DNA from: Desulfobacterales bacterium
GTDB taxonomy: Bacteria > Desulfobacterota > Desulfobacteria > Desulfobacterales > JAHEIW01
Reading direction: 5' to 3'
Assembly: GCA_030066985.1 (NCBI GenBank)
Contig: JASJAN010000012.1
Span: 1 to 64,000, forward strand
Length of the DNA stretch: 64,000 nucleotides
In this document: piece by piece, positions 16,809 to 24,421 of the stretch
How the letters are laid out: each line of letters begins with the position of its first letter
How positions within the stretch are numbered: position 1 is the first letter of the stretch
Position numbers and translations under genes: made by a program
Notes under the pieces: model-generated
Told to the model about the DNA's origin: nothing
Databases searched by the model: none
The model's input: only the letters and a program-made list of their open reading frames with translations

Positions 16809-17327
16809 ATGGCGATTCGGCAATTTTACCGGTTGACATGGCGGTTGGCAATTTCTGCCAGCGCTATTCTAGTAGCAAGTCTGCCCACCAGTGCATCTGA
16901 GATTGCCAAACTCAATTTGGACAATACCGCAGCCTTGGGCACAATTGTTTCCGCTGATCAAAAGATCAAGTTCGAAGGTAAAGGTTCAATTCGTATTTCA
17001 ACAAAATGGCCTACGACCGTCTGTTTGGGTCAAATACCAGATGTGAACATTGAAAATGCCCGCCTGGTCTACCAGGCAAAGGTCAAAACAAAGGATCTGG
17101 ACGGCGCCGCATTTTTGGAAATGTGGTGCAAAGTCGGCCCCGGTCAATACTTTTCCCGCGGATTAACTTCGACCATTTCGGGCACAAAGGACTGGCAGAA
17201 AATCAGTACGGCGTTTGTACTCAACAAGGGGCAAATAGCCCAAGTCGTCACGTTAAATCTGGTCGTTAACGGTATCGGTACGGTCTGGATTGATGACCTT
17301 CAACTCAGCAAGCAACCCTTAAATTAG
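16809..17327 (+). CDS. Small secreted protein with carbohydrate-binding-module-like fold
   Basis: The 172-residue protein has a signal peptide (hydrophobic core about 12-28, cleavage near TSA-SE). The mature part is beta-rich, with the run VYQAKVKTKDLDGAAFLEMWCKV, TSTISGTKDWQKISTAFVL and LNLVVNGIGTVWIDDLQL. The W-x-D-D-L ending and the GTKDWQ strand are typical of jelly-roll carbohydrate-binding modules (CBM4/9/22-like). No catalytic domain is attached. Two mature cysteines could form a disulfide. Its function is not known; it likely shares a transcript with the XRE gene before it. Confidence 0.65.
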   Translation: MAIRQFYRLTWRLAISASAILVASLPTSASEIAKLNLDNTAALGTIVSADQKIKFEGKGSIRISTKWPTTVCLGQIPDVNIENARLVYQAKVKTKDLDGAAFLEMWCKVGPGQYFSRGLTSTISGTKDWQKISTAFVLNKGQIAQVVTLNLVVNGIGTVWIDDLQLSKQPLN

Positions 17328-17480
17328 CGCCCCGTCTTTCTCATTCTCGAAAACCATAGTCGTCAAATCGCATTTCCACAATGATGTTGACCCAGCTGGA
17401 ATCTAGATAAGGCATTATCAAAGGATCTAGCCGCGCAAATCGGATGATTTACAATTTTTAGTAGGAATTTCGACGATTTG

Positions 17481-17489
17481 TGGTATAAT
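17481..17489 (+). promoter_or_regulatory. Extended -10 promoter TGGTATAAT
   Basis: A perfect extended -10 (TG-N-TATAAT, 17481-17489) lies 44 bp before the ATG of the MotA/FliG-like gene. No good -35 is found at 16-18 bp, which extended -10 promoters can do without. Confidence 0.6.
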
Positions 17490-17532
17490 TAAAAGATAAA
17501 TTGCCCAGCTATGGTATTTGGGAGTAGATTCA

Positions 17533-18282
17533 ATGAATTATGATTGGGAATTCAGCGAGCGCATTCAGTGCAGTGAGGCTGAAAAGAAAGAATGTATGTC
17601 ACTTGTCGCTGAAGTGGTTGCGATGGCCAACAAAGCCAAGCGCAACGGCCTGCTATCCCTTGTGCAAGAAGCTGAAGAAACGCCCCACTTTCTTTTGCGC
17701 AAAGGTCTTCAGCTCGTCTTAGAGGGTGTTAATCCCCAGATGGTCGAAACCACGATGAAGCACTATATCCTGTCAGGAAAGCACCATGGCAGGGAACTTT
17801 TGCAACGCTGCATCATCGTCGAAGGTGTTTTGGCCATCCAAAACGGGGTCAATCCCACCATCATCAGAGAGCTGGTGCTGTCATTGTTCGGTGAAGATAG
17901 CTATGCCGTCTATGAACGCGAATATGGCGACGGAAAAGCTGACCGCTTAAAAGCCTTTTTTAAAAAAATCCAAAAGTCCAAAGCCGCTACCCCCTTAAGC
18001 TCAAAACTGGGGCATACCATACTCAAGCTTAATGACCACTCTATTAAGCAATGTCTCAAAGAGATCAGCACGGTCGATTTGGCCAGGGCCCTCAAAGGAA
18101 TCGAGGGCAGTGCCCAGATAAAAGTATTTAAGAATTTGCCGAAACGATCTGCCGCCATCCTGCAGGAAACAGTCGAACACCTGGATTTGATGCGGGAATC
18201 AGAAATGAACGAAGCCCAGGAAAAAATGCTTTGGGTCATTGCTGATATGCTTAGGCAGGATAAGCTGCTCTCTCCAAATTAA
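17533..18282 (+). CDS. Soluble MotA-loop / FliG C-terminal-domain fusion-like protein
   Basis: The 249-residue protein has no membrane segment. Residues about 28-75 (MANKAKRNGLLSL, FLLRKGLQLVLEGVNPQMVE) match the cytoplasmic loop of MotA stators. Residues about 88-120 (IIVEGVLAIQNGVNPTIIRELVLSLF) match the MotA tail after its last helix. Residues about 155-247 match the FliG C-terminal domain (LNDHSIKQCLKEIS, DLARALKG, VFKNLPKRSAAIL). By eye, the E. coli FliG charged residues K264, R281 and R297 are kept (K188, R205, R221), D288 is Glu and D289 is Thr. The MotA R90 position is Lys36 and E98 is Val44. All four MotA helices are absent. I start at ATG 17533 (GGGAG upstream). No flagellar gene is near. 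A role in motor control is inference only. Confidence 0.75.
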   Translation: MNYDWEFSERIQCSEAEKKECMSLVAEVVAMANKAKRNGLLSLVQEAEETPHFLLRKGLQLVLEGVNPQMVETTMKHYILSGKHHGRELLQRCIIVEGVLAIQNGVNPTIIRELVLSLFGEDSYAVYEREYGDGKADRLKAFFKKIQKSKAATPLSSKLGHTILKLNDHSIKQCLKEISTVDLARALKGIEGSAQIKVFKNLPKRSAAILQETVEHLDLMRESEMNEAQEKMLWVIADMLRQDKLLSPN

Positions 18283-18370
18283 AAAAGCGATCTTAAAAAT
18301 GCATCTAATCCGCCTGAGGCGGACAGGCGCCCATGGGCTTTGTTCTCCAGGATAAATGGATTAGATCTTA

Positions 18371-18617
18371 GTTTTGACAGGATCTACAGGATTTTGAGGA
18401 TATTTTACTTAGTCGCTCTCCGGACGAGAGCGACTAAACTCAATCCGCTTTCAGCGGAATAAAAACCTTCGGTCATAAAATTTTACCTTGGAATAGACTT
18501 TATATTTTAAAACCATCAAATTGGTTGATAAAAGTAGGTAATGCTCGCCGCAGGCGATTGGGTTTGGCCGTTCTCATCTGGAGAACGGCCAAAAAACCTG
18601 TAAATCCTGTCTAAAAA
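18371..18617. repeat. Inverted-arm repeat element A (9-nt unit ACAGGATTT)
   Basis: This fills most of the 430-bp gap 18283-18712. The left arm holds three 9-nt units (ACAGGATCT, ACAGGATTT, TGAGGATAT; from 18378) and the right arm (18591-18617) their reverse complement. Inside are: a perfect 12-bp stem (18409-18420/18426-18437), a small hairpin starting AATCC (about 18442-18458), an AT-rich spacer, hairpin TCGCC-GCA-GGCGA followed by TTGGGTTT (18545-18565), and a perfect 13-bp stem (18563-18575/18581-18593). Read on opposite strands the two long stems share the core CTCRTCYGGAG but differ elsewhere. A further small hairpin, TCCGCC-TGA-GGCGGA, lies just outside at about 18309. No protein gene is present. 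Confidence 0.7.
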
Positions 18618-18712
18618 TTTTTTTGCGAGGTTGAACTCATCCCAAATATCGAATCGCCTATCGGAAAATGACATGACCGCACAAAGCTGAATTTTATCTT
18701 TAAAATGGGACA

Positions 18713-19879
18713 CTAGATAACGTCCAATTGAGGGTAAGGGCCGCCGTTCAGAAATTCATGCTTCAGTTCCCACCAGCGACGCCCCACTGTTGCATACAGG
18801 CTGCGGTAATCCACACTGAATTTTAAATCTTCATTTTCCAGTTCCTGCAATGAGGGCTGCCGGCCGTAAAGTCCGCCCTTGACCTTACCGCCCATGACCA
18901 AATGAGGTGCCGCCGTGCCGTGATCGGTACCGCGGCTGCCGTTTTCCGCCGGACGTCGGCCGAATTCCGAATAGGTCATCACCAGCACCTGCTCCCAAAG
19001 ACCCATCTGCTGCATCGCACGCTGAAAAGCCATCATGGCTTCGGCCAGCTGCTCAAGCAGTCGATCATGGAGGTTACGCTGGTTGGCATGGGTGTCAAAC
19101 CCGCCGTGGGATACTTTGATCACCGGAATGGCCGCGCCGCCGGCAATCAGCAGGGCCGCCGTTTGAAGGTGCCGTCCTATGATCGTTTTGGGAAAAACCA
19201 CCTCGGATGGTAGCTGAATGCTGATCTTCTGATCCAATTCCCGGGCCGAGCGGTAAACATCATTTTGGACCGCCAGCAGGTGTTTGAGGGCCGGGTTCCG
19301 GCTGCTGGCTTCGATTTGTTGCACGCGTTTGGCTTGCCGGAAAAACTGCTTCAGGTTTTTCATGATCACCAGCCGCAGGTCACCGCCGGCCAGCGGCCCG
19401 GCATCACCGCCGATGGCCGCTCCGTCGGCAATAGTCCGCGAAGGCTCGGGCAAATGCATTAATGTACGAGCCAACCATCCAGTTTGCAGATATTGACTGC
19501 TCGAAGATCCGGTTTCCCAGATCTCGATGGAGCGAAAATGCGACCGATTCGGCTGTGGATACCCGACACCGGCAATAACCGCCAGCTGCTTTTGCTGCCA
19601 GATCTCCATCAGGGCTTTCAGGCGCGGGTTAAGTCCCAAATTTTCAGATAATTGCAGGACGCTGCCACGTTTGACGGCCAGGCCGGATCGCATCTGATAA
19701 TAGCGCTGATCGGTGTAGGGCACGAGGGTATTAAGCCCGTCGTTGCCGCCTTTCAATTCGATGAGCACCAAAATCCGCTGCGAGGGCTTTTCCGCAGCGT
19801 GGACATTTGGCAACAGACGGGAATGGAGCGACCAGATAAGCGCGCCGGCTGCTATCTTTAGAAATTCTCTGCGTTTCAT
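18713..19879 (-). CDS. DUF1501 family exported protein
   Basis: The 388-residue protein starts MKRREFLKIAAGALIW, a twin-arginine-type signal, and continues with the DUF1501 pattern: ILVLIELKGGNDGLNTLVPY, GLNPRLKAL, VIAGVGYPQPNRSHFRSIEIWET, GGFDTHANQ and MTYSEFGRRPAENGSRGTDHGTA. The fold is that of the alkaline-phosphatase/sulfatase superfamily; the family's reaction is not established. It is the second gene of a leftward pair, 12 bp after the DUF1800 gene. These two families occur together in many bacteria, which suggests they act jointly outside the cytoplasm. Confidence 0.93.
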   Translation of the reverse strand: MKRREFLKIAAGALIWSLHSRLLPNVHAAEKPSQRILVLIELKGGNDGLNTLVPYTDQRYYQMRSGLAVKRGSVLQLSENLGLNPRLKALMEIWQQKQLAVIAGVGYPQPNRSHFRSIEIWETGSSSSQYLQTGWLARTLMHLPEPSRTIADGAAIGGDAGPLAGGDLRLVIMKNLKQFFRQAKRVQQIEASSRNPALKHLLAVQNDVYRSARELDQKISIQLPSEVVFPKTIIGRHLQTAALLIAGGAAIPVIKVSHGGFDTHANQRNLHDRLLEQLAEAMMAFQRAMQQMGLWEQVLVMTYSEFGRRPAENGSRGTDHGTAAPHLVMGGKVKGGLYGRQPSLQELENEDLKFSVDYRSLYATVGRRWWELKHEFLNGGPYPQLDVI

Positions 19880-19891
19880 CTACATACCTTC

Positions 19892-21301
19892 CTATTTTAA
19901 CTGATACACCGGGTCCTGCACCAACTGCGAAATCAGGTCTTGGCGATCGGTCAATGCTTGGGGTGCTGATATCGGTGGCAACGGCAACAAAACTTTGCTG
20001 ACCGTCTGATCGGTTAAATTTTCACCAAATAGCGGGCTGGATGCCATTTGGGCGCTCATGTTTGCGGCGTTTAAGCGTCCCGCCTTTTGACCGGCCTGCA
20101 GCATTTCCATACCGCGCAAGAATCGATCCAGTATCTGGTGGCGCATCATGAGTGTATCGGATGAAATCCAGTGGTTTCCGCCTGGCCAGCCTTTCACATT
20201 GGGCGGGTCCATCAGATCCTGACCCAGGCGGCGGCTGGCCAGTACGATACCGCGGCCATCACCCATGGGAAATTGAAACACCCGCAGGGTCCCCACGATT
20301 AAATCCACCGGGGATTTAATCATGACGCCCACTGTTTGCGGTTCCCTGAAGGCCTTGCTGGTCAACAGAGCCTGCATCAGCGGTTTTAATTCATATTCGT
20401 TCGAGCGCAGCACACCGGCCAGACGCTCAATTTCCTTTTCATCCACTGTTTGCGAAACAAACGCTCGCCAGAGTTTGGTGGTGATATGGATGGCCACCTG
20501 CGGCTGCTCCAGCACAATGTCGATGATGTCATCCCCGTTAAAATTGCCGGTGCGCCCCATGAAGGTTTTGGATCCGAAATCGTGGCGGCGGCGGACAAAT
20601 CTGAACTTGCCGGTGCGCCGATCGATGGTCCAGCCCGTAAATGCCCGGGCGGCTTCTTTGATATCGGTTTCGGTGTAATGGCCTTCACCCAGGGTAAACA
20701 GTTCCAGCAGCTCGCGGGCAAAGTTTTCATTGGGTTTGGCCCTCTGGTTGAAAGCATTGTCCAGATAAATGATCATGGCCGGATCTTTGGCCACCGCGCG
20801 AAGCAACTGTCGGAAATTGCCCAGCGCGTGCTGCCGTAACAGCAGGTTTTGACGGTACATTAGTTTGGGGGATTTTACTTTGCGCAGGCCCGAGGTAAAA
20901 TGATTGTGCCAAAAAAGCGTCATTTGTTCAGCGAGGGGCGCATCGGTTTCAACCATCTCGCGAAGCCACCAGGCCTTGAGCTCAAAACTGCGCCGCCGCC
21001 ATTGCTGGCGTAATTTTTTACGCTCCTCCGCACTGAGCTGTTTGATCTGTTTGCGGCTCATCAACGGTTCATTAACCCACTCCGGTGGCGGGGTTGCCGG
21101 CTTTTGACGCGGCTGTTTCAGGATGGCAGTCACGGCTTCAGTGTAATCCGTTGATTCCAGCGCCTTGATTTGTTCCGGTGTGCCGCCAAAACCGGTACGC
21201 GCCAGCAGATGCCGCGCCTCTTCAAAGCTCATTCCGAATGCGGCCCGCGACAGCAACCCCAACAACAGCAATAACAAAGAAAAAAAAAGCAAGCGTTTCA
21301 T
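19892..21301 (-). CDS. DUF1800 family exported protein
   Basis: The 469-residue protein has a signal peptide (MKRLLFFSLLLLLLGLLSRA) and the DUF1800 landmarks: FEEARHLLARTGFGGTPEQI, MTLFWHNHFTSGLRKV, AMIIYLDNAFNQRAKPNENFARELLELFTLG, EAARAFTGWTI, RHDFGSKTFMG and DPPNVKGWPGG. I choose ATG 21301 because AGAGGA lies just upstream and the signal peptide then starts correctly; an in-frame start 11 codons earlier adds a non-signal extension. It is first in the pair with the DUF1501 gene. Function is unknown. Confidence 0.92.
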   Translation of the reverse strand: MKRLLFFSLLLLLLGLLSRAAFGMSFEEARHLLARTGFGGTPEQIKALESTDYTEAVTAILKQPRQKPATPPPEWVNEPLMSRKQIKQLSAEERKKLRQQWRRRSFELKAWWLREMVETDAPLAEQMTLFWHNHFTSGLRKVKSPKLMYRQNLLLRQHALGNFRQLLRAVAKDPAMIIYLDNAFNQRAKPNENFARELLELFTLGEGHYTETDIKEAARAFTGWTIDRRTGKFRFVRRRHDFGSKTFMGRTGNFNGDDIIDIVLEQPQVAIHITTKLWRAFVSQTVDEKEIERLAGVLRSNEYELKPLMQALLTSKAFREPQTVGVMIKSPVDLIVGTLRVFQFPMGDGRGIVLASRRLGQDLMDPPNVKGWPGGNHWISSDTLMMRHQILDRFLRGMEMLQAGQKAGRLNAANMSAQMASSPLFGENLTDQTVSKVLLPLPPISAPQALTDRQDLISQLVQDPVYQLK

Positions 21302-21429
21302 GACGCGATCCTCTTTAAGCGGCAATAAAATCAAATTTGATTTTCCTGTTGTATAATAACCCGCCGGGATTGTAAAAGTTTCGCTGATGCATGAACATTT
21401 ATTTGAAATAGGGAGGAATTTTCAGAATT

Positions 21430-21655
21430 CTGCGGCTGCATAAATCATCAGTCCCGCATGAGCGGTATGCAAACTCATGCAAAAAGGCTCGTAGCAAAAG
21501 AACAGCGATCAAAAATGGAATAATGTTCGGATATGTTAATTTATCATGGTGCTATCAGGTTGCTTAACGGTTTAGCGATGTTCTTTCGCAACGATCCCTA
21601 ATGCATTCAGACAGTGCATCCCGCTCAAAGCAAGACTGATAATTCATTCCGCTTC
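21430..21655. repeat. Long imperfect palindrome (element K) upstream of the GT9 gene
   Basis: The 390-bp gap 21302-21691 contains two arms of roughly 85-95 nt that are imperfect reverse complements. Matching blocks include ATCAGTCCCGCATGAGCGG against the complement of CCGCTCAAAGCAAGACTGAT, and GTAGCAAAAGAACAGCGATC against the complement of GATGTTCTTTCGCAACGATC. As RNA it would form one long bulged hairpin with a loop of about 50 nt. No open frame is supported. Confidence 0.6.
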
Positions 21656-21691
21656 TGCCAGGGAATTTGATTGCATTTTATAAGGAGCTCT

Positions 21692-22645
21692 ATGACCGAT
21701 GCCAAACTATTAATAATCCACCAGGGCGCCCTGGGCGATGTGGTCTTAACCTTTCCGGCCATCATCGCGCTTCGCCAAAACTATGATCGCATCGATATCC
21801 TCTGCCAGAGCCAGATCGGAAAGCTGGCTGTCAGACTGGGACTGGTTGATAAAACCTATCCGCTGGAGGCGGCCTATTTTGCAACTCTTTTTTCAGATCA
21901 GGTGGATGTAAAAGTCAAAGACCTTATCAACAGTTATACCAGGATCCTTATTTTTTCATTTTCTTCCGATCTTGAGAACACCATCAATCAGATCAGCAAC
22001 AGCCCCTGCCTGCGCACCCCTCCCCGTCCGCCTGTTCAAGCCAGCATCCATGTCGCCCAACATCTGATGCAAAACATCATCAAGGGCGGGTTGATCGACG
22101 CCGTTGATTCACAGGATGTTGTCACATCCTGGCTTAGGAAACACACTGAAAAAGTAAGCCGACCGACCGACAGCCCAAAAATCATCATCCACCCGGGCGC
22201 CGGCAGCAAGCGCAAACGCTGGCCGTTCGAACGATTTTTACAACTGGCGGATGATCTCGGAAAAAAGGGGTTACAGCCGCAATTCGTGTGCGGCCCGGCG
22301 GAGCTGGATCTGATCGAAGACATACGGAATGAAAATCGACAGGTACACAAGTTTGATGAGCTGACGGATCTGGCGGATGCGCTTGAATCCGCCGGCGGTT
22401 ATATCGGCAATGATTCCGGCGTCAGTCAGCTGGCAGCGTTTTTGGGGGTGGCCAGTGTGGTCATTTTTGGCCCGGCGGATCCGCAGCGCTGGAAACCCGT
22501 GGGGCCTCGGGTGCAAATCGTGCGTCCCAAGCTAGAATGCAACCCGTGCTTTGAAATCGAAGCACAAAATTGCGATCAGCCCGCCTGCCTCGCAGATGCG
22601 ACCCTGGAATCGGTTCTCACCGCTTTTGATCAGGTGCGTGAATGA
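21692..22645 (+). CDS. Glycosyltransferase family 9 (ADP-heptose:LPS heptosyltransferase-like)
   Basis: The 317-residue protein has the GT9 pattern: N-terminal LLIIHQGALGDVVLTFPAIIALRQ, the inter-domain strand IIIHPGAGSKRKRWPFERFLQLAD, and the nucleotide-sugar site GYIGNDSGVSQLAAFLGVASVVIFGPADPQRW-PVG. GT9 enzymes add heptose to lipopolysaccharide inner core on the cytoplasmic side. The C-terminal CNPCF/C cluster is also seen in the family. I start at ATG 21692 with AAGGAG five bases upstream, rather than the TTG at 21671. The gene is single; the long palindrome lies directly upstream. Confidence 0.92.
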   Translation: MTDAKLLIIHQGALGDVVLTFPAIIALRQNYDRIDILCQSQIGKLAVRLGLVDKTYPLEAAYFATLFSDQVDVKVKDLINSYTRILIFSFSSDLENTINQISNSPCLRTPPRPPVQASIHVAQHLMQNIIKGGLIDAVDSQDVVTSWLRKHTEKVSRPTDSPKIIIHPGAGSKRKRWPFERFLQLADDLGKKGLQPQFVCGPAELDLIEDIRNENRQVHKFDELTDLADALESAGGYIGNDSGVSQLAAFLGVASVVIFGPADPQRWKPVGPRVQIVRPKLECNPCFEIEAQNCDQPACLADATLESVLTAFDQVRE

Positions 22646-22690
22646 CATAGTTGTCCGGAAAGCTGCATAACAGCATCACCGGTCGCACGA

Positions 22691-24235
22691 TCAGGATGAC
22701 AGCTTGATCGCGGCCTTGCGGGTTTTCGCGGCCAGATCACGGTAATCAACCGTAGTGAGCCGGCCCTGATCGATAATCTTTTTACCGTTCACGAAGCTGT
22801 AATCGACATAGTCATTGTGACATACGACCAGAGCGGCCACTGGGTCCGCATGGGACCCGACGAATGCATCGCGTTGCGTGTCGAAAGCAATGAAATCCGC
22901 TGACATGCCCTTGGCAAGATGACCGATATCGTCGCGCGACAGCGCCTTTGCGCCGCCCAGGGTGGCGATTTCGAGCGCTTCGCGAGCCGTCATGCCCTTT
23001 ACATCCACTTCGCGCACACGGGCCAACAGCAGCGCAAGTCTGGCTTCCTGGATAAGGTTGCTGGTATCATTGGAGGCCGAGCCATCCACCCCCAGAGCCA
23101 CTTCCATACCGGCATCCAGCATTTTTCTGATTGGGGCGGCACCGCTTGCCAGGCGCATGTTGCTGGCAGGGCAATGGCAGGCCGCCACACCCGCTCTGGC
23201 GAACATGCCGATATCTTTGTCGTCGAGCTGAACGCAATGGGCATGCCAGACCCTATCGTCGAGCCAGCCGAGGGTTTCGGTCCACGGCCCGGGCCGCATC
23301 TTGTAGTTCCTGGCCATATATTTGATGTCATCCCGATTCTCTGCCAGGTGAGTATGCAGCCCTACGCCCGCGTAGCTTTTCGCCAGCTCCGCAGACTCGC
23401 GCATGAGTTGCTCGGTAATGGTAAATGGCGAACAGGGTCCCAGCGCAATGCGCAACATCGAATGGCGGGAGTTGTCGTGGTATTGTTCGATCAGCCGTTG
23501 AGAATCTTTTAAAATATCTTTTTCTTCTTCCACCACGGAGTCCGGAGGCAATCCGCCTTTGCTCTCACCGATGCTCATGCTGCCCCGGACGGCGGTAAAA
23601 CGCATGCCGATTTCCTGCAGCGCCTGGATCTCATCATCGATCCTGCAGTCATTCGGTAGGATATAGAGATGATCGCTGGAGGTGGTGCAGCCGCTCAGAA
23701 GCAGCTCGGCGGCGGCCAGCTTGGCACTCAAGTAGATGTCACTGGAGCGCATGTTGGCCCAGATCGGGTAAAGCGCCTTGAGCCAGGGAAAGAGGGTGCC
23801 ATCCGGCTTTACCACGCGGGTCAGCACCTGGTAGAAGTGGTGATGGCAGTTGACCATCCCCGGCATGACAATATAGCGATCTTTGAAATCCAGGATCTCG
23901 TCAGCAGTTTTGGGCAGCTCTGATGTCGGTCCGATGGCATCGATGACGTTACCGCGCACAAAAAGAGCACCGTTGCGTATTTCCCGGCGCTTTTCATCCA
24001 TCGTCACAAGGGTGTGGATGTTTTTGACCAGCAGGGTCCGGTCTCCACCGCCGCCGGTTGATGTCTTGCCGGCCGCATGGGCACTGGCTGCGCCGGTCAC
24101 ACTCGAGGCCGCCGCCAGAAGCGGTGTCGCTGCCGCCAATGTGCCGCACCCTTTCAAAAATTCACGGCGCGACACCTCGCTGTTGTGCATACCACAATGG
24201 GTTTCATTTTTCATTTGTCCTCTGGTTTCGATCAT
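22691..24235 (-). CDS. Tat-exported amidohydrolase, 8-oxoguanine-deaminase-like
   Basis: The 514-residue protein carries SRREFLKGCGTLAAATPLLAA, a twin-arginine signal, so it should act outside the cytoplasm. The rest closely follows the 8-oxoguanine deaminase pattern: VMPGMVNCHHHFYQVLTR, LFPWLKALYPIWA, ELLLSGCTTSSDH, RGSMSIGESKGGLPPDSVV, LGPCSPFTITEQLMRESAELA, HTHLAE (metal His), WHAHCVQL, CHCPASNMRLASG and GVDGSASND (metal Asp). Known members deaminate 8-oxoguanine or related purines and triazines in the cytoplasm. The product could equally act on another purine-like ring. The export signal is the odd point. The gene is convergent with the GT9 gene and not in an obvious operon. Confidence 0.85.
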   Translation of the reverse strand: MIETRGQMKNETHCGMHNSEVSRREFLKGCGTLAAATPLLAAASSVTGAASAHAAGKTSTGGGGDRTLLVKNIHTLVTMDEKRREIRNGALFVRGNVIDAIGPTSELPKTADEILDFKDRYIVMPGMVNCHHHFYQVLTRVVKPDGTLFPWLKALYPIWANMRSSDIYLSAKLAAAELLLSGCTTSSDHLYILPNDCRIDDEIQALQEIGMRFTAVRGSMSIGESKGGLPPDSVVEEEKDILKDSQRLIEQYHDNSRHSMLRIALGPCSPFTITEQLMRESAELAKSYAGVGLHTHLAENRDDIKYMARNYKMRPGPWTETLGWLDDRVWHAHCVQLDDKDIGMFARAGVAACHCPASNMRLASGAAPIRKMLDAGMEVALGVDGSASNDTSNLIQEARLALLLARVREVDVKGMTAREALEIATLGGAKALSRDDIGHLAKGMSADFIAFDTQRDAFVGSHADPVAALVVCHNDYVDYSFVNGKKIIDQGRLTTVDYRDLAAKTRKAAIKLSS

Positions 24236-24421
24236 ACCGCACCTCTACTTTCTCTGGCATTTGGGTGTCCCATGCAGCGGATTGTCCAGCAAGATTGCAA
24301 AGGCCTCCCTAAAGGCAGGAGCCCGCGTTAATTTTACCAATGTAATTTTTAGTGGTGCGCCCATAAGGGCTTGTTGACAGCCATGCGTCAGGCAAAATGT
24401 AAGGGCATGTATTGGTTTTGA

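Noticed and set aside
16576-17327. XRE gene plus small neighbour as a toxin-antitoxin pair
   Set aside because: The neighbour has a signal peptide and a carbohydrate-binding-like fold, not a toxin fold.
18371-18617. Element A as a pair of intrinsic terminators
   Set aside because: The stems lack following T runs in the right position, and the periodic inverted arms and shared block order with element B need another explanation.
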